This document shows positions 34,325 to 42,657 of a stretch of 64,000 nt of DNA, piece by piece. The position numbers and the translations under genes are program-made. The notes under the pieces were generated by a model. It saw nothing but the letters and a program-made list of their open reading frames with translations. It had not been told where the DNA came from and did no database searches. The stretch lies in contig NZ_CP163520.1 of NCBI RefSeq assembly GCF_041080675.1, forward strand, positions 496,001-560,000, written 5' to 3'. Source of the DNA: Streptomyces sp. cg36. Lineage in GTDB: Bacteria > Actinomycetota > Actinomycetes > Streptomycetales > Streptomycetaceae. Within the stretch, counting starts at the first letter, position 1; each line of letters opens with the position of its first letter.

Positions 34325-34789
34325 ATGCCGCGCTGGGTTGAAACGGTCTCCGGAATCGAGGGCTGGAACCACATCGACACCTCCGCCCGCGTCCGCTGGG
34401 GCGAGTGCGATGTGCAGGGACACGCCTACTACGCCAGCTACGTGCCCTGGTTCGATCTGGGCCGCGAGGCGTTCGCCCTGGCCGTCGGCGTCGACTTCTG
34501 GAACTACACGATCACCACGACCAACTTCCGCGCCCGCTTCCACGAGGCCGCGAAGTACCTCGACGACCTGACCATCCGGACGTGGGCGGTCACACCACGG
34601 CGCCATCTGGAGTGCCACTACGAGATCTACCGCACCGACGGCGGCCGTCTGCTGGCGGAGGCCCACTCCGTGCACTCGCTGGTCGACCCCGCCACCGGCC
34701 GTCTGATGCGCGCCACCGACGAACTGCACGACAAGTTCGAGGAGTTCATGGAGCGCCGGCGCGCCCAGGAGGCCCGGGCCCGCGGCTGA
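34325..34789 (+). CDS. Hotdog-fold (4HBT-type) acyl thioesterase
   Basis: A 154-residue protein from the ATG at 34325 (GAGG upstream). VRWGECDVQGHAYYASYVPWFDLGREAF is the 4-hydroxybenzoyl-CoA thioesterase signature, with a glutamate or aspartate near the acting position, and TTTNFRARFHEAAKYLDDLTIRTWA follows. It would release the acyl chain from ACP or CoA. It is the first gene of the plus-strand operon. Confidence 0.9.
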   Translation: MPRWVETVSGIEGWNHIDTSARVRWGECDVQGHAYYASYVPWFDLGREAFALAVGVDFWNYTITTTNFRARFHEAAKYLDDLTIRTWAVTPRRHLECHYEIYRTDGGRLLAEAHSVHSLVDPATGRLMRATDELHDKFEEFMERRRAQEARARG

Positions 34790-34910
34790 TCCCCCGCGGC
34801 GTCCCCGCCCCACCGGCACGACGCCCCCGGCCGCCGCCCTCCCACGGCCGCACCGTTCCCCCCTCCCCCGTCACCCTCCCCACCACCGTCGCCCGTCAAG
34901 GAGACAAGGC

Positions 34911-36311
34911 ATGGATTCCTCGGCCCTGGAGCAGCTTCGAACCGAGCTGCTGGGACAGCTGATCACCCCGCAGGACCCCGAATACGACCTGCGGCGCAGG
35001 GTGTTCAACGCGATGATCGACCGCAGGCCCGCGGCCATCGCGCGCTGTCTGGGGACCGCGGACGTCCTGGCGGCCCTGGCCTTCGCCCGTCGGCAGGGCC
35101 TGGCCGTGGGCATCCGGGGCGGCGGCCACAGCATCGCCGGGCACGGCACCTGCGACGGCGGGCTCCTGATCGACATGTCCCTGATGCGCGGAGTGCACGT
35201 CGACCGCGAGCGCCGCACCGTACGCGTCCAGGCGGGCGCGACGCTCGCCGACGTGGACCGCGAGACGCAGCTGCACGGACTCGCCGTGCCCAGCGGCCAG
35301 GTCTCCGAGACCGGCATCGCGGGTCTCACCCTCAGCGGCGGTATGGGCATGCTCCAGCGGAAGTACGGCCTGACCTGCGACAACCTGCTGTCGGTCGAGA
35401 TGGTCACGGTGGGCGGTGACGTGCTGGTCGCCGACGCGGAGACCAACGCGGAGCTGTTCTGGGCGCTGCGCGGCGGTGGCGGCAACTTCGGCGTGGTCAC
35501 GTCCTTCGAGTACCGGGCGCACCCGGTGGGCCCCTTGATGCTGGCGGGCATCGTCGCCTACCCGGTCGAAGAGGCACCGGCGGTACTGGAGTTCCTGCGC
35601 GACGAGATGGCCGACACCCCCGAGGAGCTCAGCACCGACGTGGTGTTCCTGCGGGTGCCCTCGCTGGAGTTCTTCCCCGCGGAGCACGCCGGGCGCCCCG
35701 TCGTCGGCTTCTTCCTGCGCTACTCGGGCGACGTGGAGGAGGGCTGGGCGGCCGTCGAACGGTTCCGGAAGTTCGGCACCCCGCTGGTCGACGTCGTCGC
35801 GCCCATGCCCCTCGTCAGCGTCCAGTCCATGCTCGACCCCGCCAACCCGCGCGACCACCAGCAGTACTGGACCAGCGAGTTCCTGCCCCGCTTCGGCCCC
35901 GACGAGCGGGCCGCGGTGGCGCGCATCGGCGCGGACCTGCCCTCCCCCGAGACGGTGCTCCAGGTCATCCCGTTCGACGCGGCCCCCACCCGGGTCCCCG
36001 CCGACGCCACCGCCTTCGCCCACCGCGACGAGAGCTGGCTGATCCACATCGTCGGGCAGTGGGCCGACCCGGCGGAGAACGAGCGCTGCCGGGGCTGGGT
36101 CCGCGAGGCCGGGGCCGCCCTGCGGGCCTTCGGCACCGGCGCGGCCTACCTCAACCTGGTCAGCGAGGACGACGCGGACATGCGGGTCAACGCGTTCTGG
36201 AACGACGAACGCCTCGCCCGGCTCGCCCGCGTCAAGGCCCAGTACGACCCGGACAACCTGCTCCGCTTCAACCACAACATCCCGCCCGCCCCGGCCGGGG
36301 ACGAGCGGTGA
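34911..36311 (+). CDS. BBE-like FAD-linked oxidase
   Basis: A 466-residue flavoprotein with AAGGAG before the ATG. The FAD-binding_4 domain contains GIRGGGHSIAGHG with His73, the residue that links covalently to FAD. The second cysteine link of bicovalent enzymes is not seen (VSETGIAGLTLSGGMGML), so monocovalent attachment is expected. The BBE segment is at the C-terminus (YLNLVSEDD, RVKAQYDPDNLLRFNHNI). Such enzymes oxidise alcohols or amines with O2. The stop overlaps the next start (GTGA). Confidence 0.92.
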   Translation: MDSSALEQLRTELLGQLITPQDPEYDLRRRVFNAMIDRRPAAIARCLGTADVLAALAFARRQGLAVGIRGGGHSIAGHGTCDGGLLIDMSLMRGVHVDRERRTVRVQAGATLADVDRETQLHGLAVPSGQVSETGIAGLTLSGGMGMLQRKYGLTCDNLLSVEMVTVGGDVLVADAETNAELFWALRGGGGNFGVVTSFEYRAHPVGPLMLAGIVAYPVEEAPAVLEFLRDEMADTPEELSTDVVFLRVPSLEFFPAEHAGRPVVGFFLRYSGDVEEGWAAVERFRKFGTPLVDVVAPMPLVSVQSMLDPANPRDHQQYWTSEFLPRFGPDERAAVARIGADLPSPETVLQVIPFDAAPTRVPADATAFAHRDESWLIHIVGQWADPAENERCRGWVREAGAALRAFGTGAAYLNLVSEDDADMRVNAFWNDERLARLARVKAQYDPDNLLRFNHNIPPAPAGDER

Positions 36312-37786
36312 CCGGGCCGGGCGGCGGGCGCCGCGTACGGGTCGCGGTGGTGGGGGCGGGCTTCGGCGGGCTCGGCATGGCCATGGCCCTCAAGCGTGCC
36401 GGCCACGACGACTTCGTCGTCCTGGACAAGGCGTCCGACATCGGCGGCGTCTGGCGGGACAACACCTATCCCGGCGCCGCCTGCGACATCCCGTCCGCGC
36501 TGTACTCGTACTCCTTCGCGCCCCACTACCGCTGGTCGCGCCGGTACGCGCCGCAGGCCGAGATCCTCGACTACCTGCGCTCCTGCGCACGCGCCCACGG
36601 GCTGGAGCCCCATCTGCGGCTGGGGCAGGAGGTCACGGAGGCCGTCTTCGACGAGGAGCGCGCGCTGTGGCGGCTGCGCACCGCCGAGGGGCTGACCTTC
36701 GAGGCGGAGGTGTTCGTCGCCGCCTGCGGCCAGCTGAGCCGCCCGTCCGTCCCGGACATCCCCGGCGCCGCCCGGTTCGCCGGTCGCGCCTTCCACTCCG
36801 CGCGCTGGGACCACGGCCACGACCTGGCCGGGCGCCGGGTCGCGGTGGTCGGGACGGGGGCCAGCGCCCTGCAGATCGTGCCCGCCCTGGCCGGACGGGC
36901 CGCCCACCTCACGCTCTTCCAGCGCTCGGCACCGCACGTCGTGCCCAAGTGGGACCGCGACTTCGCCCCGGCCGCGCGCGGGGGCGGGCGGCGCGCGGCC
37001 CTGCGGCGCAAGGCCGCCCGGCTCGGCTGGTGGCTGTTCAACGAGTCCCTGGTGAGCGGGCTCACCCGGCGCGGGCCGACCATCGCGCTGACCCGCCGGG
37101 GCTGCGAAGTACAGCTGCGCACCCAGCTGTCGGACCCGGTGCTGCGCGAGAGGCTCACCCCGGCCACCGAGATCGGCTGCAAGCGCGTCGGCATCTCCAA
37201 CACCTTCTACCCGGCCCTGGAACGGCCCGACGTCACCCTGGTGACCGAGCCGATCACCGAGATCGTCGCGGACGGGATCCGCACCGGGGACGGCACCCTG
37301 CACACCGCCGACACGATCGTGTACGCGACCGGGTTCGCCGCCACCGAGTTCCTGCATCCCCTGCGCGTACGGGGTCGCGACGGAACCGAGCTGGCCGAGG
37401 TGTGGCGCGCGGGCGCCCACGCCTATCTGGGCCTGGCCGTGCCGCGCTTCCCCAACATGTTCCTGGTCTACGGCCCGCACACCAACATCGGGGCCGGATC
37501 CGCCGTCTACATGATCGAAAGCCAGATCCGCTACATCCGCCGGGCCGTGGCCGAACTGGGCCGGGGAGGCCGCCGGTTCCTGGAGGTGCGCCCCGAGGCG
37601 GCCGAGGACTTCGACGCCGAGATGGACCGTCGCACCGCCCGCTCGGTCTGGGCCACCTGTACGAGCTGGTACCGCCACCCCTCGGGCCGGGTCACCAACA
37701 ACTGGCCCGGCCAGACGCTGGAGTACCGCCGCCGCACCGCGCGCCTGAACCTCGCCCACTACCGGCCCGCCCCGCGCCGTCCCTGA
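36308..37786 (+). CDS. Baeyer-Villiger-type flavin monooxygenase
   Basis: A 492-residue FAD/NADPH monooxygenase from a GTG start. The first Rossmann motif is VAVVGAGFGGLGMAMAL, the second is VAVVGTGASALQIVPAL. The Baeyer-Villiger fingerprint FxGxxxHxxxW(P/D) is F157-A-G-R-A-F-H-S-A-R-W-D168. Other hallmarks are GGVWRDNTYPGAACDIPSALYSYSF and VYATGFAATEF. It inserts oxygen beside a ketone to give an ester or lactone. It is coupled to the BBE-like gene and followed by an esterase and an aldehyde dehydrogenase. Confidence 0.93.
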   Translation: MTGPGGGRRVRVAVVGAGFGGLGMAMALKRAGHDDFVVLDKASDIGGVWRDNTYPGAACDIPSALYSYSFAPHYRWSRRYAPQAEILDYLRSCARAHGLEPHLRLGQEVTEAVFDEERALWRLRTAEGLTFEAEVFVAACGQLSRPSVPDIPGAARFAGRAFHSARWDHGHDLAGRRVAVVGTGASALQIVPALAGRAAHLTLFQRSAPHVVPKWDRDFAPAARGGGRRAALRRKAARLGWWLFNESLVSGLTRRGPTIALTRRGCEVQLRTQLSDPVLRERLTPATEIGCKRVGISNTFYPALERPDVTLVTEPITEIVADGIRTGDGTLHTADTIVYATGFAATEFLHPLRVRGRDGTELAEVWRAGAHAYLGLAVPRFPNMFLVYGPHTNIGAGSAVYMIESQIRYIRRAVAELGRGGRRFLEVRPEAAEDFDAEMDRRTARSVWATCTSWYRHPSGRVTNNWPGQTLEYRRRTARLNLAHYRPAPRRP

Positions 37787-37828
37787 CCCCCGGCCCTCCT
37801 CCTCATGCCGTCCGAAGCAAGGAGCACC

Positions 37829-38791
37829 ATGGCTCTGCACCCCGACACGCGACGCATCCTGGAAGCCCTGCGCGACCAGGGCTTCCCCCCGCTGGAGAGC
37901 GTCGGCGTCCCCCGGCTGCGCCATCTGATGAACCGCCTCCAGCAGGCCCAGGGGGAGCCGGAAGCGGTCGCGCACATCGTCGAGACCCAGGTCCCCGGCC
38001 CGGCCGGAGCCCTCCCGGTCCGGGTCTACCGGCCCGCGCCCCGGCCGGGCCCCCGCCCGCTGATCGTGTTCTTCCACGGCGGCGGGTGGGTGTCCGGCGG
38101 CATCGAACTGGTCGACCCCGCGCTGCGCCGCCTCGCCAACGCGACCGGCGCGGTCGTCGCCTCCGTCGGCTACCGTCTGGCGCCCGAGACCCGCTTCCCG
38201 GGCCCGCTCCAGGACGCCCACGCGGCCCTGTGCGCACTGGCCGGACGCGCGTCCGAGCTGGGCGCCGATCCGCACACGCTCGTGGTGGCGGGCGAGAGCG
38301 CGGGAGCCAACCTCGCCGCCGCCGTCTGCCGGATGGCCGCCGACGGCGACGGCCCCCGCATCGCGCTCCAGCTCCTCGTGTGCCCCCCGCTGGCCCCCGC
38401 CCGCGACTCCCCGTACGCCTCCTACCGCCACAACGCGGACGGATACCTCAACACCCGGGCGGCGATGGGGTACTTCTGGGACCAGTACGTGCCGGATCCG
38501 GTCCTGGCCCGCGACCCGCTGGCCGCGCCCCTGCTCGCCACCGACGTCTGCGGGCTGCCGCCCGCCCTCGTCCTGGTCGCCGGCCTCGATCCGCTGTGCG
38601 ACGAGGGGGAGGCGTACGCGCACCGGCTGCGCGAGGCCGGAGTGCCCGCCCGGTCGGTCCGGGTCGACGGCGCCCTGCACATCTTCTTCCTGCTCCCCCG
38701 CCTCGCCGCGTTCGAGAGCGTCCTGCCCGACATCGTGGACGCCCTCGCGGACAGCGCGCCGCCCCACGCCCCCGAAGGGTCACCGGCATGA
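37829..38791 (+). CDS. HSL-family alpha/beta hydrolase (esterase)
   Basis: A 320-residue esterase with AAGGAG before the ATG at 37829. The oxyanion motif is FFHGGGWVSGG (from His83), the nucleophile Ser157 is in VAGESAGANLA, the acid Asp is in VLVAGLDPLCDEG and the His in VDGALHIFF. It has the hormone-sensitive-lipase layout. Next to a Baeyer-Villiger monooxygenase it could open the ester or lactone formed. Its stop overlaps the next start. Confidence 0.93.
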   Translation: MALHPDTRRILEALRDQGFPPLESVGVPRLRHLMNRLQQAQGEPEAVAHIVETQVPGPAGALPVRVYRPAPRPGPRPLIVFFHGGGWVSGGIELVDPALRRLANATGAVVASVGYRLAPETRFPGPLQDAHAALCALAGRASELGADPHTLVVAGESAGANLAAAVCRMAADGDGPRIALQLLVCPPLAPARDSPYASYRHNADGYLNTRAAMGYFWDQYVPDPVLARDPLAAPLLATDVCGLPPALVLVAGLDPLCDEGEAYAHRLREAGVPARSVRVDGALHIFFLLPRLAAFESVLPDIVDALADSAPPHAPEGSPA

Positions 38792-40203
38792 ACCACGAGC
38801 ACCTCTACATCGGCGGACGCTGGACCGCCTCCCACGGCGGTCACTGGCTGGAGGTGACCGACCCGACCACCGAACAGGTCATCGGGCGCGTCCCCGACGG
38901 CACACCGCGGGACGTGGACGACGCGGTACGCGCGGCCCGGCGCGCCTTCCCCTCCTGGTCGCGCACCCCCGCCGAGACCCGCGCCCGCCACCTCGACGAC
39001 ATCGCCGCCGCCCTGGAGCGGCGCGGCGGTGAGCTCGCCGAACTCGTCACCCGCGAGGTGGGCACCCCCCTCGGCTTCGCCCGCATGGCACAAGTCGGCC
39101 TCGCCGTACTGGCGTTCCGCACGGCCGCGCGCGTGGGAGCCTCCTACCCCTATGAACGGCCCGACGCCCACTCGCTGATCGTGCGCGAGGCCATCGGCGT
39201 CGTGGGCGCGATCACCCCGTGGAACTATCCGCTGTACCAGGCCGCGGCCAAGGTCGCCTACGCGCTGGCCGCCGGGTGCACCGTGGTGCTCAAACCCAGC
39301 GAGGTGGCCCCGCTCAGCACCTGGGCGCTGATGGAGGCGGTCGCCGAGGCCGGGGTGCCGGCCGGAGTCCTCAACCTGGTGAGCGGCACGGGCCCGGTGG
39401 TCGGCGAGGCGATCGCGGCCCACCGGGACGTCGACATGGTGTCGTTCACCGGCTCCACGGCGGTCGGCCGGCGCATCGGCGCCGTCGCGGCCGACACGGT
39501 CAAACGGGTCGCCCTCGAACTCGGCGGCAAGAGCCCCGCCCTGATGCTCCCGGACGCCGAGCCCGCCACCGTCGTGCCGCGGACCCTGGCGAGCGCGTTC
39601 CTCAACAACGGCCAGACCTGCTGCGCGCTGACCCGGCTGCTGGTGCCCCGGGAACGCAAGCGGGAGGTCGAACGGGCCGCCGCCGAGGCCGCCCGGGCCA
39701 CCGTGGCGGGCGATCCGATGCGCGGCGGCACCCAGCTCGGGCCGCTCGTCTCGGCCGCTCAGCGCGAGCGGGTCCGCGAGCACATCGCGCGGGCGCTCGC
39801 CCAGGGGGCCACCCTCGTCAGCGGCGGGACCGAGCCGCCCGAGGGCCTGGAGCGGGGCTACTTCGTCCGGCCGACCGTCCTGAGCGGCGTCACCCCCGAC
39901 ATGGACATCCACCGCGCCGAGGTCTTCGGCCCGGTGCTGGTCATCGAGGCGTACGACGACGTCGAGCACGCCGTGCGCCTGGCCAACGACAGCGACTACG
40001 GCCTGGCCGCCGCCGTGTGGTCGGCCGACCGGGACCGCGCACTCGCCGTCGCCCGGCTGCTGCGGGCCGGACAGGTCGAGGTCAACGGCGCTCCGCTCAA
40101 CCCCGCCGCCCCCTTCGGTGGCTACAAGCAGTCCGGGAACGGCCGCGAGCACGGAGTGTTCGGGCTCGAGGAGTTCCTGGAGACCAAGTCCATCCAGCTC
40201 TGA
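38788..40203 (+). CDS. Aldehyde dehydrogenase family protein
   Basis: A 471-residue NAD(P)-dependent dehydrogenase. Visible residues are Asn146 (TPWNYPLY), Glu244 (ALELGGKSP), the catalytic Cys in [11 protein letters not shown] (Cys278 or Cys279) and the C-terminal [14 protein letters not shown]. It oxidises an aldehyde to the acid (or CoA ester). It is coupled to the esterase gene by ATGA, so it may oxidise the aldehyde that follows ester cleavage and alcohol oxidation. Confidence 0.94.
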   Translation: MNHEHLYIGGRWTASHGGHWLEVTDPTTEQVIGRVPDGTPRDVDDAVRAARRAFPSWSRTPAETRARHLDDIAAALERRGGELAELVTREVGTPLGFARMAQVGLAVLAFRTAARVGASYPYERPDAHSLIVREAIGVVGAITPWNYPLYQAAAKVAYALAAGCTVVLKPSEVAPLSTWALMEAVAEAGVPAGVLNLVSGTGPVVGEAIAAHRDVDMVSFTGSTAVGRRIGAVAADTVKRVALELGGKSPALMLPDAEPATVVPRTLASAFLNNGQTCCALTRLLVPRERKREVERAAAEAARATVAGDPMRGGTQLGPLVSAAQRERVREHIARALAQGATLVSGGTEPPEGLERGYFVRPTVLSGVTPDMDIHRAEVFGPVLVIEAYDDVEHAVRLANDSDYGLAAAVWSADRDRALAVARLLRAGQVEVNGAPLNPAAPFGGYKQSGNGREHGVFGLEEFLETKSIQL

Positions 40204-40244
40204 TCCCCCGTTCCGCCCGTACCCGCACACAGACAGGACCTCCC

Positions 40245-40664
40245 ATGTTCCGCACCATGTTCACGTCCAAGATCCACCGTGCCACCGTCACCCAGGCCGA
40301 CCTCCACTACGTCGGCTCGCTCACCCTGTGCGCCGACCTCATGGACGCGGCGGGCCTGCTGCCCGGCGAGAAGGTGGACGTCGTCGACATCAACAACGGC
40401 AACCGGCTGTCGACCTATCTCATCGAGGGGCCGCGCGGCTCCGGTGTCGTCGGCATCAACGGCGCCGCGGCCCGTCTCATCAGCCCCGGCGATCTGGTGA
40501 TCATCATCGCGTACGGGCTGGTGCAGAGCGAGGAGGCCGCCCACGTCACGCCCAGGGTCGTCTTCGTCGACGCCCACAACAAGATCGTGTCGACCGGCTC
40601 CGACCCGGCCGAGGCCACCGCGGACGGCACGACCGTACGCGGCGACCACGTCTTCGTCGACTGA
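40245..40664 (+). CDS. panD: Aspartate 1-decarboxylase
   Basis: A 139-residue pyruvoyl-dependent enzyme. [28 protein letters not shown] is the family start, and Gly24-Ser25 is the self-cleavage site that makes the pyruvoyl group. Tyr58 (LSTYLIEG) and NGAAARL are also conserved. It makes beta-alanine from aspartate. In pantothenate synthesis panD sits with panB/panC; here it is inside a biosynthetic operon, so a dedicated beta-alanine supply for the product is likely. Confidence 0.94.
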   Translation: MFRTMFTSKIHRATVTQADLHYVGSLTLCADLMDAAGLLPGEKVDVVDINNGNRLSTYLIEGPRGSGVVGINGAAARLISPGDLVIIIAYGLVQSEEAAHVTPRVVFVDAHNKIVSTGSDPAEATADGTTVRGDHVFVD

Positions 40665-40687
40665 CCCCACGGCCACCGTGGCCCGGC

Positions 40688-40717
40688 GCCCGGTCGCGGC
40701 ACCCGCCGCGACCGGGC
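40688..40717 (+). terminator. Hairpin between panD and the asparagine-synthetase-like gene
   Basis: A perfect 13-bp stem (40688-40700 and 40705-40717) with an ACCC loop in the 82-base gap. It may attenuate or stabilise the transcript; the next gene has no obvious promoter of its own. Confidence 0.5.
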
Positions 40718-40746
40718 CCGGCCCCGCAACACTCGGAGATGACCGC

Positions 40747-42594
40747 ATGTGCGGAATAACCGGCTGGGTGTCGTACGACCGCGACCTCACCACCCGACTG
40801 CCCTCGCTGCGGCGGATGACGGACACCCTGGCCGCCCGGGGTCCGGACGCCCAGGGCCACTGGACCGGCAGACACGCGGCCCTCGGCCACCGGCGCCTGT
40901 CCATCGTCGACCTCGACGGCAGCGCTCAGCCCATGACCGCGCACACCGCCCACGGACCGGTCGTGCTCACCTACAGCGGCGAGGTGTACAACTTCCCCGA
41001 GCTGCGGGCCCAACTGCGCGGCCGGGGGCACCGGTTCACCACCACCGGTGACACCGAGGTCGTGCTGCGCGCCTATCTGGAGTGGGGCGAGGACCTGGTC
41101 GACCACCTGGTGGGCATGTACGCCTTCGGCGTGTGGGACGGCCGTACCGACACCCTGCTGCTGGTGCGCGACCGCCTCGGCATCAAACCGCTCTACTACC
41201 ACCCCACGCCCGACGGCCTGCTCTTCGCGTCCGAGCCCAAGGCCATCCTGGCGCACCCCGACGTCACACCCACCGTCGGCCTCGACGGCCTGCGGGAGAT
41301 CATGTTCGGGGTGAAGACACCCGGCCAGGCCGTCTGGCAGGGCATGCGGGAACTCCCGCCGGGGCAGCTGGCCGTCCTCGACCGTTCGGGCCTGCGCCGG
41401 CGCACCTACTGGACCCTGACGGCCCGCCCCCACTCCGACGGCCGCACCCGCACCGCCGAACAGCTGCGCGCCCTGCTCGAAGACGTGGTGCGGGAGCAGC
41501 TCGTCGCCGACGTGCCCCGCTGCACCCTGCTCTCCGGCGGACTCGACTCCAGCGCCATCGCGGGACTCGCCTCCGCCGCGCTCGCCCGCGACGGCGAACC
41601 CCTGCGCTCCTTCTCGGTCGACTTCGCCGGGCACAGCGAACACTTCGTGCCCGACGGCCACAACGTGAGCCCGGACGCCTCCTACGCGCGGGCCGTCGCC
41701 GACCATCTGGGCGCCCACCACACCAACCTCGTCCTGGACCCGGCCGCGCTGGCCGATCCGGCGGTGCGCCGCGCCTGCGTGGCCGCCCGCGACCTGCCGA
41801 TCGGGCGGGGCGACATGGACCACTCCCTGCTGCTGCTCTTCCGGGCGGTCCGCGAGCACTCCACCGTCGCTCTCTCCGGCGAGGGCGCCGACGAGATGTT
41901 CGGCGGCTACTGGTGGTTCCACGATCCGGCCCTGCGGGCCGCCGACGGCTTCCCCTGGCTGACGGCCGCCACCGGGCAGGCCCGCCAGGAGCGCCGCTTC
42001 CTCACCCCCGAGCTCCAAAAGGCGCTGGACATGCCGGAGTTCGCGGCCCAGCGCCACCGCGAGGCCCTCGCCGAGGTGCCCCTCCTACGCGGCGAGGACC
42101 CGGACCGCAACCGGACCCGCGAGCTGCTCCACCTGCACCTGACCCGCAGTCTCGGCGGCATGCTGGACCGCAAAGACCGCCTCAGCATGGCCGCCGGCCT
42201 GGAAGTCAGAGTGCCCTTCTGCGACCACCGCGTCGTCGAGTACGCCTACAACATCCCGTGGAGCCTGCACACGTTCGACGGCCGCGAGAAGAGCATCCTG
42301 CGCGAGGCCACCCGGCACGTCGTGCCCGAGCTGGTGCGCCGCCGCACCAAGAGCCCCTATCCGATGACGCAGGACCCCGGCTATCTGCTGGCCCTGCAGC
42401 GGCAGGCGCGCGAGGTCCTGGACCAGCCGCACGCCCCGGTCTTCGAGCTGTTCGACCGCCGGACCGCGGAGCGCGTGGCCCAAGCGCCGTGGGACCAGAC
42501 CGCCAACCGGGCCGGTCAGCGCCTCGTCCTGGAGAAACTCCTCGACCTGCACACCTGGCTCGGCCTCCACCGGCCGCGGCTCGTCACGTCCTGA
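40747..42594 (+). CDS. Glutamine-dependent asparagine-synthetase-like amidotransferase
   Basis: A 615-residue AsnB-type protein. The ATG at 40747 places the nucleophile at Cys2 (MCGITGWVSYDRDL), as required after Met removal. The glutaminase domain keeps RGPD, LGHRRLSIVDL, YSGEVYN and GDTEV. The synthetase domain has the ATP/PPi motif LLSGGLDSSAIAG, SGEGADEMFGGY and MAAGLEVRVPFCDHRVVEYAY. It would activate a carboxylate as AMP ester and amidate it with glutamine nitrogen. Retained Cys2 argues against a beta-lactam synthetase. It may be true AsnB or a tailoring amidotransferase; context favours tailoring. Confidence 0.93.
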   Translation: MCGITGWVSYDRDLTTRLPSLRRMTDTLAARGPDAQGHWTGRHAALGHRRLSIVDLDGSAQPMTAHTAHGPVVLTYSGEVYNFPELRAQLRGRGHRFTTTGDTEVVLRAYLEWGEDLVDHLVGMYAFGVWDGRTDTLLLVRDRLGIKPLYYHPTPDGLLFASEPKAILAHPDVTPTVGLDGLREIMFGVKTPGQAVWQGMRELPPGQLAVLDRSGLRRRTYWTLTARPHSDGRTRTAEQLRALLEDVVREQLVADVPRCTLLSGGLDSSAIAGLASAALARDGEPLRSFSVDFAGHSEHFVPDGHNVSPDASYARAVADHLGAHHTNLVLDPAALADPAVRRACVAARDLPIGRGDMDHSLLLLFRAVREHSTVALSGEGADEMFGGYWWFHDPALRAADGFPWLTAATGQARQERRFLTPELQKALDMPEFAAQRHREALAEVPLLRGEDPDRNRTRELLHLHLTRSLGGMLDRKDRLSMAAGLEVRVPFCDHRVVEYAYNIPWSLHTFDGREKSILREATRHVVPELVRRRTKSPYPMTQDPGYLLALQRQAREVLDQPHAPVFELFDRRTAERVAQAPWDQTANRAGQRLVLEKLLDLHTWLGLHRPRLVTS

Positions 42595-42657
42595 CGCGCG
42601 GCTCCCCGTCCGTCAGGACGTCCGCCCCCTGGCCCCCACCGACGACAGGGAATCCCC

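Noticed and set aside
40747..42594. Asparagine-synthetase homologue as a beta-lactam synthetase
   Set aside because: Cys2 and other glutaminase residues are intact, whereas beta-lactam synthetases have lost glutaminase function; no carbapenem or clavam partner genes are seen.
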